DNA from: Microvelia longipes
Lineage: Eukaryota > Arthropoda > Insecta > Hemiptera > Veliidae
Length of the DNA: 64,000 nt
Assembly (NCBI GenBank): GCA_018340805.1
Contig: JACMZG010001870.1
Location: 49,847,115-49,911,114, forward strand
Reading direction: 5' to 3'
The notes below the pieces were generated by a model. That model was not told the DNA's origin and made no database searches. It saw only the letters and a program-made list of their open reading frames with translations. Position 1 is the stretch's first letter. Each line of letters starts with the position of its first letter. Positions 9,540-21,165 of the stretch are shown here, one piece after another. The translations under genes and the position numbers were made by a program.

Positions 9540-11130
9540 CACTTCCAAACTTTAATAGTTAAAATATAATTTACGTAGATTATTCACAGCCTTTACAAGG
9601 CTACTAGTAAATCTAACCAAATTCTATTAATCTATTTATCTATCTAAATGCGAAATCTATCTAAATGCTGTAAAAGCTATTAATATTTTATTACCTCTAA
9701 ATAATCACAAATGTATTTCAATTTGTTCACCCGCAAAACCAAGAAGATAAAAAAAATCAAGAAACTAGGAAATTGCATGAAAAGACTTAAAATATACTTT
9801 ATTATGAAATTATAAAATATTGGAATCTCCTGCATTCTGTTGGCAAAGGAACGAACTAACTTCAATTCACTTTTCACTGTACGATGCTGCAACCTAGTAG
9901 CCAGTTGTAAAACTAAATTCTAATTTATTAACTTTAAACATTTTTTCATTGAAAAAATCACTAAAACCATTTAACTAAGCAAGGAAAAAATGGATAATAA
10001 AATGAAATATTTAAAATTTTATTAGGCAATAAAGCTATAATAGATAGCGTACCTATAAAATTTTATATTTTTCATTCAAATAAAAAAAAACATTGAAAGG
10101 ATTATTAAGGTAGTTCATTCTAAATCCGCTAGAATTCAGGAGTGACTTAATATAAAGAAATTTAAAATAAATATATTTAAATAAATATTTTTTCACTTTT
10201 CCTATACAACCATTACCGACGGAATAATAGGAAAAGTATAGTGTTTACTGTATAAATCTGTATCTAAGGTTTCATCGTAATTATGCTTTTTACGCATTTC
10301 GTTACTTCTTAAGAGGCCTTCATCATGCTACAACTATTAAAATGCTCATTGTATTCATATGACTACAACATTAAAATTGCTCTAAAAAATCCTATTAATT
10401 TCTACAATAAATATTTTTCAAAATCAAAAGACCCCCTCACTAATGCCCAAAGATGCATCTCTACATGGAATTTTTATAGAGCAACAACGTAAGAAAGAAA
10501 TGCTTTAGGAACAGTTCTGCCTTGATGACGTCAATCATTATAAATAATTTGTTGAATAAAATAATTTTGTTAAATAAAATAACTGTTGAATACATTTATG
10601 TATTTTTGGTTAATACAGTGTGATTAATTGTTTATATTTAATTAAGGTACCTTTTGTGGAATAAAAGATGTATTTTGCTTTCCATACCTGAAAAATAAAT
10701 TAAACATTGGTGTTATTTACTTTGATTAGGACGTATAAATAAATAATTATAATTTCGTTTGAATTAAGTACAATTTCCCTAGAACAATGGCATCAAGTCA
10801 CAATAGTATTTGACAACAGCTTCGGAGCTTTCCCTCGCCACATAGAATTCGCTTGGCTCATTTTAACTATTTCGGACTTGCTTTGCCAGTCGTCAAAATT
10901 ATAAATCGTACCAAAAGCCACATGCAAGTTGAAAAACTCTCTGTCTAGTCTTTGGTCCAAGAAAAAGTTGTGAAATCAACTTTTCTGTCCCACCAAATAC
11001 GGTCTGTTTTGATTGAAGACGGTCATTGTCATTTCAAAGTGGATTTTTTACCTTAGCAATTTTAAGGGACCTTATTTAAATTTTAAGGCAATCATCAGCT
11101 TCTTCTTGGCGGCGTGCCAGTAGTGGTGAA
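9540..11130. other. AT-rich DNA, no gene supported
   Basis: Includes a small 5S-element end fragment near 10197-10250 ('ataggaaaagtatagtgttt') and a TGACGTCA at 10526. Otherwise nothing recognisable. Confidence 0.4.
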
Positions 11131-11139
11131 AAATTTTAT

Positions 11140-11192
11140 GTATATATATATATTATATATATAATATATATATATTATATATATATATATAT
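11140..11192. repeat. (TA)n microsatellite, interrupted
   Basis: Imperfect TA run immediately beyond the 3' tail of the minus-strand SINE copy that follows it. Confidence 0.9.
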
Positions 11193-11428
<236 letters not shown>

Positions 11429-11600
11429 GTATTTCTATACACTTTCTTGTAAACACACTATCTTTCGAACGGATTGATATTTTTTAACTAAACTTGGTAC
11501 AAAAATCAACCTTTGGGAGGAAACGAACCCTATTGAAAACCAGGTTTTTGTGACGTCATTAACCCGGTTTGCTGAGTCAGCGAAATTTTTTTTTTAATGG
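11429..11600 (+). repeat. Dispersed repeat family H, copy 1
   Basis: Contains 'aaacttggtacaaaaatcaa', CCCTATTGAAAACCAGG, GTGACGTCATTAACCCGG (octamer at 11551) and GCTGAGTCAGCGAAATTT. Close copies are at 17385-17545 and 56489-56830, with a weaker one at 40465-40830. The block order resembles part of the 5S-bearing element, suggesting common ancestry. Confidence 0.75.
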
Positions 11601-12735
11601 TCATCCATTCAATAAATGACTTAAGGCAATATAAATAGTTATAGTGGAAACGAATTATGTTAATATAATTAAATATTTATATAAGAAAGACAATTTAATT
11701 TTTTGCGAGAGTATTTTTAAGAGTAAGGCTATTATAGATACGGTAACGTAAACGCTAAAAACCTTTTACTTCGGTCGTTTAATGTCAAAAGGTTTACATT
11801 GTTTTAATAATGCAATTATTTATTTCCCAAATGTATGATACTAATTATCACATCAAAAAACTTTTTTAATTAATTTTTAAAGAGCTTTATAAGCTACTTA
11901 CGTATGAGCCGTTTTTTTTATAAACATTTATATAAACCCTTTAGAAATTTTATCTGAATGGATCCCTTGCTGCAGGCTTTTGATCTTATAATTTTGCCTC
12001 ATTAAGAGAGAAGTGTTGTGTAAAACACACGATTCTCATAGGAACGTTTCCAAACAACACATTTGTAAACACATGCATGTTGGATCGTTTTGGATCTTCT
12101 TGAATGTTAATTAATTTTAACAAGTGTGTGGATTTAGCTTTCTGTTCATTAACTTAATTTTATAATTTATATTTTTAGCAATTGCTTTCCTGCTTCCTAA
12201 GAGAAGGAGAAGCACTGAATCAGCAAAAAATGTAACTCCTGCTTGTTTGACAAAAATGTCGACGTTTCAGCACTTAGAAATCCCAAAAATCGGAAAAAAC
12301 TGTGCATGTATGTGTGAAGAATATATGGGTGTATCGATGTACACATTTCTTAAAAACACGATAGAGAACAAACGGCTGATCTAATTTTAATAAAATTTGG
12401 AACAAAATTTATGTCCAATAAAAGAAAGTCGAATTCTTAAAAAAGTCGTAAAATCTGAAAATTTGACCAAACACAAATATACATTTATGTGTGGTTAATC
12501 AATTATCAAATTTTCATTTTGATTTCAGTTGCTACTTTGAAAACGATTTTTGAATGTTCAAACTTTGACGGTCTATAAATTTCAATTTACTTTCTTCTTT
12601 TTTGACAATCGACGTATTGTTAGTTAGCGAAAAATATATAGAATTAATAGTAAAAATCCCATGGCCATTTATATTTTAGTTTAAAGTTATTGGCAAAAAT
12701 ATCTCAGCTTCGTGTAATAAGGTTAGTTGTCCACC
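11601..12735. other. AT-rich DNA, possible decayed family-H copy
   Basis: 12300-12600 has 'tgtatgtgtgaag...', 'aaatttggaacaaaa' and related wording reminiscent of family H but lacks TGACGTCA. No gene was seen. Confidence 0.35.
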
Positions 12736-12871
12736 CAGATAGCTCAGCTTCGATCCCGGTCGGGGCCTCTAGGATTTTCATACGAGGGATGGAAATCTTT
12801 TCACGTGCCGTCTTTTGAAAAGGACGTTAAGCCGGTGGTTCCGAGCCTGCGTGATATCAGGTACTAGTAAA
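12736..12871 (+). mobile_element. tRNA-derived SINE copy (family d), internally deleted
   Basis: CCAGATAGCTCAG resembles a tRNA A box and CTTCGATCCCGGTCGGGGCC a B box/T arm, with the sequence between them missing. A GCCGTCTTTTGAAAAGGACG block and TTAAGCCGGTGGTTCC follow, resembling conserved SINE body domains. It passes directly into reverse transcriptase sequence. Confidence 0.55.
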
Positions 12872-14398
12872 AGAACTTCAACCCTAAATGAAACTGTGTT
12901 TAGGCAAAATTCAGGACCCTCAATAGTTTTGTATGGTTTTGCTGACGATACAGTGCTTTATTTTCAAGGTTCAAACTGGAAGGAAGTTTATGAAAAGGCA
13001 ACAAAAGGATTATACTTAATAAATAAATGGATGCACTCAAACTTATTATACCTCAATGAGGAGAAAACTAATATATAGCCTTTTCAAAAACCAAAGCCGG
13101 TCAGCCTATAAATAAGGAACTGATTATTCATGCAATTGCAATATAGGAATAGAGATAAAAAAAATGCCATTGTAAAAAAATTAATAAAGTTGAAAATATA
13201 AAATACCTAGGAATTATGATAGATTATAGATTAGTTTGGAAAAGTCATGTCAGTTACTTATCAAATAAACTTTGGAAATTCATTTACTACTTTCAGATCC
13301 TCAGAGACTTTTGTGACAATAAGACGTTAAAAAATATTTACTGTGCCCTAGTACAACCTATTCTACAATATGGAATAGTTGCCTGGGGAAGTGCCTGCCC
13401 AGTTTTTAACCCTTTGGTAATAACACAGAAATATATCATAAAGACTATAATAAAAAAACCAAAAGACTATTCGACAGAACAATTATTTATAGACTTCCAC
13501 GTGCTAACTATAAACCCATTATACAAGAAATGCATACTTCTGCAATTTTTCAAGTCTTAGGATACGCGCCAACAACCTTTACCTTACTGTACCAGACAAC
13601 AGACGAGACAAGACTTACCCAGCCACAAAACTAATTCATCATTTGCTCAAAAACACGCAACCTATACAGCCACCGAACTATTTAACACTTTGCCAACAGA
13701 AATAAAAGAACTTAAAGCGTATCACGAATTTAAGAAAGAAATAGATATTTGGATTAAAGGTCACTAGCTTGATTTAAAATGTATACACATTAAATTATTA
13801 TTGTATTACTTAATTAAATTGTTTAAATATTATCAAATTGTACTTTTCATATTTACTTTTTTTTCTCATTGAAATTTGTACAGTTCAATCAAATCCTTTA
13901 AATTTATTTCTTAATTTGCTTTTAATTAGTTTATAGTGGTAAACTTATTCTTATTATTATTAAACTTTTATATTAAAATTAATTTTATAATACATAAATA
14001 AATTAGAAAATAAATTAAATATAAAATATCTTTGATTAAATAAAAAAAAAACTAATCTATTAAATTAAATTAATATTAAAATTAATTATTTAAATAAAAA
14101 TAATAATAATAGCATAATTTATAACAAATTATATAACATAGATGATAAAAATAGAAATTATAAGGTATATAAATTGAAATATAGAATAATAACTGTCTTC
14201 AGCTTCAAGCTGTACAGCTTCTTGAAGACTGCGAAAAATTATATAAGTAAATATAAAGCAAATAAAAATAAGCATAAGTGTAAATAAAAATAAATAATAT
14301 AAGTAACATGATGTATAATTATTGTGAAATTGTAAGAAATACTGTGTAAAATTAAATAAAGATATTATTAGTTTATATTAAATATATATCTTTCTGCC
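12872..14398 (+). pseudogene. Non-LTR retrotransposon (jockey/CR1-like) RT 3' portion
   Basis: Frame 1 (to the stop at 13076) contains the RT catalytic motif VLYGFADDTVLYF followed by INKWMHSNLLYLNEEKT. A frame change leads to 13180-13560: KYLGIMIDYRLVWKSH, then YCALVQPILQYGIVAWGSA, the usual post-RT region of jockey/CR1/L2-type elements. After an in-frame stop at 13558 the same frame continues as ATYTATELFNTLPTEIKE to a stop at 13765. The 3' region is AT-rich, holds a strong hairpin (CTTCAAGCTG/CAGCTTCTTGAAG, about 14190-14222) and an AATAAA near 14355. The 5' two-thirds is missing, and at least one frameshift plus stops make it dead. Confidence 0.85.
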
Positions 14399-14399
14399 T

Positions 14400-14662
14400 T
14401 ATGGTTTCGAATTTGGTAGAATTCGTTTCCAGACCATTGGATCCGGAGAACTGGCTGAGGAAGAGCTGGAGTCGCTCAAGTGGCAGGACATCCTCACTTT
14501 CATAGGTCAATCCAGGAGATTCAACAGGGAACAGGAGGTGGAGGCGTAGTGATGAGAGGGTGATTGGATTGAGTTACGGGGTTGGTGAAAAGGACCTTAA
14601 AGTTGGTCTACTCACCAGGCTTGACCTCCCCACCCCCCTACTACTACTACTATGGTTTCGAA
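14400..14662 (+). mobile_element. 5'-truncated LINE fragment with 12-bp TSD
   Basis: Body 14412-14650 is flanked by exact 12-bp duplications TATGGTTTCGAA (14400-14411 and 14651-14662). It opens with an ORF end (ELAEEELESLKWQDILTFIG ... EVEA, stop at 14547-14549). About 100 bp of 3' UTR and a (CTA)n tail (14638-14650) follow. The truncation, simple tail and TSD are the hallmarks of target-primed reverse transcription. The ORF end resembles LINE C-termini, but I could not name the clade. Confidence 0.75.
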
Positions 14663-14907
14663 AGCAAGCAAGCCTTGTCTGGCAGTGGGGCACGAGTTGT
14701 TTATAGTTGAACTGTAGAAACTTATTTTACTAAAGAAAAATCACGGCTCTTCTGTGGATTAGACGTAAAATGCCTGCACTAGGACTCATAAGGTAGAACA
14801 CTATCTTCTATGTAAGGAAGTTATTAGAAAGGGCCCAACACCGCGACCTACTTGCCAGGTGGTCTATCACCTACCCCTAATTACTATCACTAGATTAGTC
14901 GAGTTAA
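14663..14907. other. Unassigned interval
   Basis: No gene or repeat family was recognised between the LINE fragment and the foldback element. Confidence 0.4.
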
Positions 14908-16164
14908 GGTAGGGTCAATCCAAATCAAGTGTCCCAAAAAAAATAAAAAAAGTTGTTCAAAAAAAATATATTTTAATAACTATTTTGCTATTGATACCCA
15001 TATCTATGGTGAGTACAAAATGACCAATATAAATTTTTTATGGTCACTTTTATGGTCCTCCGACCCTAAAATGTAGTGATTTTTGACCTTCAGATAAGCA
15101 GCCGATACTTGGTTCTCGCTTGTACTACAGCAAAAATATGAACGGATCTGTTTAAAGCAAGCTTTGAACTACATTTAGCCCTTTGACACTTTTACTCTAT
15201 GACCACTCCTTGGGGGGGGGGGCAATGGGGGCTCCAAATTTTAGGGTTTCTTACAAATATATGAAAATTTTAACATTTTTTTATAATATAAAAAAATCTG
15301 AATTAAGGGCTCCCACTTTTTTTTAGAATTTACGTACTTTAAGACAAGCAATCAAAAAAATTTTCAAAGCATTAATATAATTCGTTTATGAGCTATGATT
15401 TTTTTAAAAACCATATTTTTTAATATTTGGTCATTTTTGGCCTTCAATATCTCCCTGATGATTTTCCAAATATTAATTTTTTTTTTGATATTTTGAAAAT
15501 TACACATACATGATTTAGCTATAACTTTGCTTGTGGGCAAATACACAAGAATGTTTTTAGTGGTTTATGTTGACACTAGTAAGGGGTCTTTGCGATATGA
15601 TTTTTGTTAAAAAGTAAACAGTCCAAGGGAGATATTGAAGGTCAAAAATTAAAAAATATGGATTTTCAAAAAATCATAGCTCATAAACGAATTATATTAA
15701 TGCTTTGAAAATTTGTTGATTCCTTGCCTTAAAGTAAGTAACTTCTGAAAAAATTGGGAGCTCTTAATTCAGATTTCTTCATATTATAAAAAAATGTTAA
15801 AATTTTCATATATTTGTGAGAAACTCTAAAATTTGGAGCCCCCATTGCCCCCACAGGGAGTGGTCATAGAGTAAAAGTGTCAAAGGGCCAAATGTAGCTC
15901 AAAGCTTGCTTTAATACCGTTCATATTTTTGCTGTACTACAAGCGAGAACCGAGTATCGGCTGCTTATCTGAAGGTCAAAAATCACTAAATTTTAGGGTC
16001 GGAGGTCCATAAAAGTGACCATAAAAAAAGAACGGGTGACCATAAAAAATTTATATTGGTCATTTTTTACTCACCATAGATATGGGTATAAATAGCAAAA
16101 TAATTATCAAATCTATTTTTTTGAGCATCCAAGTCTGGGACATTTGATATTGATTGACCCGGTA
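14908..16164. mobile_element. Foldback DNA transposon-like element, copy 1, 4-bp TSD
   Basis: Body 14912-16160 starts GGGTCAATCC and ends GATTGACCC, flanked by GGTA (14908-14911; 16161-16164). The two halves are long inverted copies (about 570 bp each) meeting near 15540. Shared blocks include GCAGCCGATAC, GGGGGCTCCAAATTTTAGG and ATAGCTCATAAACGAATT. No transposase is seen. Several DNA transposon superfamilies make 4-bp TSDs, so I leave the superfamily open. The 60-codon minus-strand frame inside is repeat sequence. Confidence 0.85.
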
Positions 16165-17275
16165 ATAAGTTTAGTCGATAATAGTCCAAGACTACACCTT
16201 CGTTATTTCAAATTCAACAAATGGTGCCTCTCTAGTAATATTATTCCTGATTATAAATAACCATTTCATTTATAAACTCAAATAAAATTTGACGCAACAA
16301 AATGATCTTAAAATATGATTGACGCAAGCTTTAAATAAAACACCAGTAAAAGTTAACTTATACATCAGTAAAAGATAAATATCTTGCCTTAAAATACATT
16401 CAGTAATCCTTTTTATTAAACAATGTTAAACATTAAAATAATTCCATTATTCTCACAGTGTAAGAATGATAAAAAAAGAATTAAACATTTGTAAATAATA
16501 TAAGAATAAGATTAAATATCTACAATAGAAAGAACAAAAAAGTTCAAGAAAAAATTAAGAAATCTGGTGTAGAGATAACTGGAATGGAATGGGAAATCGC
16601 ACCGGCAGGATAATTAATCAAACTGATTTTTCAACCAAGAGATCCCCCTTCTCCTCTTAGGAGGGGGCTCAATTGATTTTTTTCTGTGAAAATCCCCCTA
16701 TCTTTTTTTACTTAAAAAATCCCTTTAGTAAATAAGTATTAAGATACAATCAGAAATCTGTGTAAATTGAGAAGTTCTAGGGGGGAGGGGAAGCAAAAGA
16801 AAGACAAAACTCTTTGGCCCCACCATTTTTATTTTATCTTTATTGCCTCAAGGCCCCCCCTGGTTTATCCTCTGAGATAAATCAGCCCTTTCCACGCCCC
16901 CCACACTCTTTTTAAAATGCTTTTATTTTAAGTTTTTCTTTTGCCTTTTTTCTTATTTTAGTGAAAATAAATACAGTTTTTTCAGCGAGGAGAAACAGTG
17001 ACGTCACCATTGATTTTCAAAGAAGGGAATGCGGATAAGACGCAGGATTGTCTTACCCTTGTAAAGTTGGCATTACAAGTGTTGAGACAACATTTTAAAT
17101 AGATATAATCTGTAATCTTACAAGCACAGCTTTGTAATAATAGAAAAAAAATTCTAAGCGAATAAATTGTTTCAGTTATTACAATGATATTGAACCCAAA
17201 TGATATTGCTCCATATTGCTACATAAAAAATGTTAAGCAATATGGAGCAAGGTCCCTGGTGACTACCCCATTATG
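16165..17275. other. AT-rich DNA, no gene
   Basis: Contains a TGACGTCA at 16999. Otherwise no gene or named repeat. Confidence 0.4.
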
Positions 17276-17356
17276 GTTGGTGGCTACCAGGCCCCCCCCC
17301 CCCCACTATGGCTGCTGGCTACCAGCCCCCACTATGGCTGGTGGCTACCAGCCATA
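17276..17356 (+). repeat. ~26-bp tandem repeat with C-run
   Basis: Three copies of CCCCACTATGGCTGGTGGCT plus ACCAG, with one preceding poly-C tract of about 14 bases. The small frame starting at 17308 reads through it and is not called. Confidence 0.85.
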
Positions 17357-17384
17357 GTGACAAACCTCGTCCAGGGGTGGACAT

Positions 17385-17545
17385 GGCATACTTACTGACA
17401 ACGGTCAACTTAAAGATATCTTCACACGCATCTATTTTTTTAAATATCAAATCTCAAATCATAAGGGGAGAGGACACAAACCCAATTGAAAGCCAGGTTT
17501 TTGTGACGTCATTAACCCGGTTTGCTGAGTAAGAAAAAAAATCAA
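17385..17545 (+). repeat. Dispersed repeat family H, copy 2
   Basis: 'cccaattgaaagccaggttt', GTGACGTCATTAACCCGG (octamer 17504) and TTTGCTGAGTAAG match 11429-11600 closely. Confidence 0.75.
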
Positions 17546-17549
17546 AAAC

Positions 17550-17960
17550 GGCAAAATTCAAGGTTATTATTTTCAGACACGATAAAAGTCTTAATTTTTT
17601 TTGGGACGATAAATCGAATAAAACCAATTCGAAGTCAACACGGCCACTTTAAATAACCAAAAAGTCGAATAAACCATAAAATATTACTAGAAACCAAAAT
17701 TACGGACCACTAAAATTAAATTTCGAGTACGTGTTTTTGGGAGCTGAATCGAATGAAACTGGTTTAAAGTCGACATGACTACTCTAAGTGATCAAAAATT
17801 TGCTGGTCAATTACGAGAAAACCTAAAATACGGCCGGTAAACCACATATTTCAAAGCGGGAGTCGTGTTAGATGTTTGTTTAGCCTATGAATCGAATGAG
17901 AGTAGTCTGGAGTCGATACACACAAGTGCACATGTGAGGGGCTTTGCACTTGGTTCGAAA
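17550..17960 (+). repeat. Diverged tandem array, family P
   Basis: Three or so diverged units built on 'gaatcgaatgaaactggttt' and 'aagtcgacatgactactcta', with a related single block at 3415-3600. Confidence 0.55.
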
Positions 17961-18062
17961 CCTGACAAGGACGATGATTTTTTATCGTTTTTTACATAAT
18001 ATAAGTTTATAACTAAAAACATAAGTCTGGCGCGGTGGAAAGGAATGCGCGATGGAGGAAAA

Positions 18063-18480
18063 AAAATCCTCCGTATATCGGAGGAATTTCCTTTGGAATG
18101 TGTGTTTCCGCTCTTAAGAACCTTTTTCTTGCTTAAGGTTCCGGTTTATGCTTCATAACCTCAAGCAGTTACTCAATCGTCAGGCACTGCTCGTAACTCA
18201 CTCTGTTTGCATTTTTTTTTTAGAAAATGTGCTAAAACCTTTAAAGAAAGCAATCAAGAAATCAACTGAGCATTATACTAGTGCTAATAACTGTATGGAA
18301 TGCCAATTTCGGAGGCATAGTTTTTTGTATAGCCAGCAGGATAATTGTGCGTATTGAATTTGAAAAATACAGAAAAAATAAGTTACGAGTAGTGCTTGAT
18401 AATTGAGTAACTGCTTAAGTTATAAAGCATGAAGCGTGTTACGAAGAAACACGCATTCCAAAGGAATTTTGCCCGATATG
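18063..18480. repeat. Inverted-repeat element (arms ~115-130 bp)
   Basis: Left arm 18073-18202 and right arm 18363-18478 are inverse copies (AATTTCCTTTGGAATG, AAGCAGTTACTCAAT, GCACTGCTCGTAACT). The left edge carries a perfect hairpin TCCTCCGTATATCGGAGGA. The 160-bp centre has a short frame ending NNCMECQFRRHSFLYSQQDN, with no recognised family. No TSD found. Confidence 0.65.
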
Positions 18481-18591
18481 CGGACCCCGCGCAAGAATTT
18501 AATAGATTATTATTATCAAGTAGGTTTGCCATTAGATTCAGTAATCTTGTGATTTGGAAACTTTTATGAATCTTAAGTATCATAGAAGTTG

Positions 18592-18915
18592 CCATAGAGA
18601 TATATTACTAGAGGGGCCCTATTGGTTGAATTTTGAAACATCAAAAAAGTAACTGACCACATTCGATTATCATTATCATCAAATAAACAGAACAAAAAAA
18701 ACAGTAAATTATATAGTAGAATGTATAAATACAAATCACAACACAAACAATCTGCGGGAAGCCGAAAACAATTGATTAATTATAACCTCAACTCCCTCTT
18801 GGAGGAGGTTTCAATGAGGTTACACAGAGCCCCTGAGAGCCCACAAAAAATGTTTCAGGCCTCTCAATGTATTAGATAGGCTATGCCACCTCTAGTATAT
18901 ATCTCTAAGGAAGTT
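18592..18915 (+). repeat. Dispersed/duplicated repeat O, copy 1
   Basis: First part (18592-18730, 'gaggggccctattggttgaa') recurs at 19443-19580. The second part (18750-18915, 'cttggaggaggtttcaatga', GAGCCCCTGAGAGCCC) recurs at 20370-20540. Confidence 0.7.
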
Positions 18916-19442
18916 GCAGTGTGACAGTGTGAATAACATAAACATAATCAAAGAGTTTCATTAGGGGACTTAATACATCAGACCGACTAGACGGATTTTC
19001 CATACCTGGACACGCACATAATGGCAAAGCCTTTCCTTTATAATATTTAAAGGAATAAATATAGGATATTTTTTTTTTTGCATTTCCTTTTTATATTTTT
19101 TCCTTTATTATATTTTTGTAATTTTGTAACTACTTAACATGTAATGGATATAACGGGCTGCTTCAGGAAATGGTTTATAAAGGGATGCTTCAGCAAGGGT
19201 TTAGGGTATACTAAATGCCTAAAGGGTTGTTAATTACGACCGGATGTTAGTTGTTACCTCCGCCTTGCCTCTGGTGGCCGGGGTCGGAAGGCCCTCACCT
19301 CTAAGAGGCGACTTCCTACACATAGTGTATCAGATCAGACCCAATTTGTTTAGTTAACTTGTTAGACGCAGTTAAAGGAATGGAAAAATAGAAGAGGGCT
19401 AATAACGTCTACTAGTTAATTAGTAAGACATCGACTTGTGAA

Positions 19443-19580
19443 CATAGAGATGTATTAGTAGAGGGGCTCTATTGGTTAAATTTTGAAACATCGAAAAAAA
19501 ATTTGACCACCTTCGATTATCAGTAGACAGAACAAAAATCAGTAACTTATATAGTAGAACGTTTAGAATGCAAACAAAAA
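19443..19580 (+). repeat. Repeat O, first part, copy 2
   Basis: Near-identical in order to 18592-18730 ('agaggggctctattggttaa', 'tatatagtagaacgttt'). It runs into the 5S-bearing element. Confidence 0.7.
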
Positions 19581-19620
19581 TCGGGTACGGGGTACCTCGG
19601 AACTTTTCCTCATCACATCG

Positions 19621-19665
19621 GATTCGCTACGCTCGTCCTCCCTATTCGGACACGCTTCGCTCGTC
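19621..19665 (-). repeat. GNA-loop mini-hairpin pair
   Basis: GATTCGCTACGCTCGTC and GACACGCTTCGCTCGTC, the complements of GCGTAGC- and GCGAAGC-centred hairpins. Confidence 0.7.
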
Positions 19666-19751
19666 TCGGAATATACAATTCGTCAAATTTATACTGCAAC
19701 AAATGTTTGGACTCGCTTCCCTCATCCTCAGATAGTAAATGCATCCATTTT

Positions 19752-19811
19752 ATTCTAAGCGGTCACCTATACAAAACTGACCACACTCAATGCTACTTAA
19801 TTTTTATGATC
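19752..19811 (-). ncRNA. 5S rRNA-like module
   Basis: On the minus strand: GATCATAAAAATTAAGTAGC, TTGAGTGTGGTCAGT, then ATAGGTGACCGCTTAGAATA, reproducing 5S box A, intermediate element and box C. More diverged than the copy at 6986-7046. Confidence 0.7.
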
Positions 19812-20365
19812 CATCAAAAATTATGGATATATTTGTCGAAACTTTTTGCACTACTTTATTAAGAAAAGGAATACAGTAGTACTAAATTTTAACTCAATTG
19901 AATCACTTTCTGATTTTCTACAATTTTTTAAAAATCTTACACAAGTCATTCAATAAAAATTAAACTAACGCTGATAAACTTAACTTAACGTGATTTAACT
20001 TGGCACATATGTTAGTCTATACATGGTTACATGCGTGCCAATCTTAATCTGATCGCATCATTTTTCTGGGTGTTATGCTGTTTCGAAATTTTTCCTGAGT
20101 CATTAATGCGGATTTATGACGTCATAAGTAAATTATTTTCTGACGAGCAAAACTACAGCAGTAGACTGATTTTTGTACAATGTTTCAACTCTTATGTATA
20201 GATAGTCTGGGAGCTTCGATGATAACAGACACACACACACACAACTTTGAGAAAACCACTCAGGAGGCCTTAAAAACACCTGGAACGGATAATTCCGGTT
20301 TTATCCTGGTTTTGGATTTTTTGCTAACACAATAATTTTCCTATATACCTGCAGTATAAATGACG

Positions 20366-20545
20366 AAAAGCTGATGAATGTACGGTAAACCGAAAATAAT
20401 TAATTTATTATAACCTTAAATCAATCTTGGAGGAGGTTCAATGTGGTTACACCTTGCCCCTGAGAGCCCTAAAATAATGTTTTAGGCGTCTTAATGTATT
20501 GAAATAGGCTAATGCCCCTGTAGTAATATACCACTATGCTTGTGA
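20366..20545 (+). repeat. Repeat O, second part, copy 2
   Basis: 'cttggaggaggttcaatgtg', GCCCCTGAGAGCCC and the trailing 'taatgtattgaaataggct' match 18750-18915. Confidence 0.7.
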
Positions 20546-20664
20546 GCCGATTTATCCTTATTTATAGGGTGTTACATAACTTAATCGGTCCCTTTTATTA
20601 ATTTAGAGGAGACTATTCCCCCTCCCCCCTAAAAAATGGATATAATTGTTTTACCTCAATAATA

Positions 20665-20765
20665 GGAAACAGTTTTTATTCCGAAGGGAGAAAAAGTTAC
20701 TTTTTTATTCCCAGGGGAGTGAAAAGTTACTTTTTCTCCCTTGGGATTGAAAAGTGCTTCTTCAC
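20665..20765. repeat. Repeat L (GGGAGAAAAAGTTACTTTT), inverted pair
   Basis: GGGAGAAAAAGTTACTTTTT and its inverse GTTACTTTTTCTCCC sit back to back. A copy lies at 49500-49575. Confidence 0.7.
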
Positions 20766-20945
20766 TCAACGAGTCAATGAACTTCGCATCATGCACCGTC
20801 TGGAGATAAAGAAATTTTACTAACCTACCGTTTTGGAATTTGAATGAAATGATCCGATTGAAAGTATTTAACATTTTTTTACTACAACAAGATATGAAAT
20901 AAATAAATAAAGTTTGTCTTTCCACAGATGATTTATTATTATAAA

Positions 20946-20985
20946 ACAAAGCCAGCTTTCAACCTGAACGGTCATCATCAGTCCC
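20946..20985 (-). ncRNA. Hammerhead-like ribozyme core (family F)
   Basis: Minus strand: CTGATGA (20981-20975), U, stem II GACC-GUUCA-GGUU, GAAA (20960-20957), then stem III AGC-UG-GCU, then UU. It is the inverse partner of the core at 21124-21165. Confidence 0.5.
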
Positions 20986-21123
20986 GGAGAGATGAGTCTA
21001 GATTACTTTTTAGCCGGTTTCTGAGACCAAGGCATGTATAAGACAAAAATACACACATGTATACAGCGTATACATGCCTTGGCCTCAGAAACCGGCTAAA
21101 AAGTAATCTAGACTCATCTCACC

Positions 21124-21165
21124 GGCACTGATGATGACCGTTCAGGTTGAAAGCTGGCTTTGTTT
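21124..21165 (+). ncRNA. Hammerhead-like ribozyme core (family F)
   Basis: CTGATGA 21128-21134, one U, stem II GACC/GGUU with a 5-nt loop, GAAA 21149-21152, stem III AGC/GCU with a 2-nt loop. GGCA before the core can pair with UGUU after the presumed cleavage position. All core nucleotides are present. Confidence 0.5.

Larger units (their letters stand above)
19575..20365 (-). repeat. 5S-bearing element, near full length, inverse
   Basis: From left: 'tcgggtacggggtacctcgg', 'aacttttcctcatcacatcg', mini-hairpins (19621-19665), 5S-like module (19752-19811), 'ttggcacatatgttagtct', TGACGTCA (20117), (AC)n, 'aaccactcaggaggcctt', and 'aattttcctatatacctgca'. Same order, reversed, as 4926-5695, which defines an element of about 780 bp. 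Confidence 0.85.

Noticed and set aside
13216..13560. Intact host gene
   Set aside because: The sequence is the post-RT region of a non-LTR retrotransposon and is bounded by stops and frame changes.
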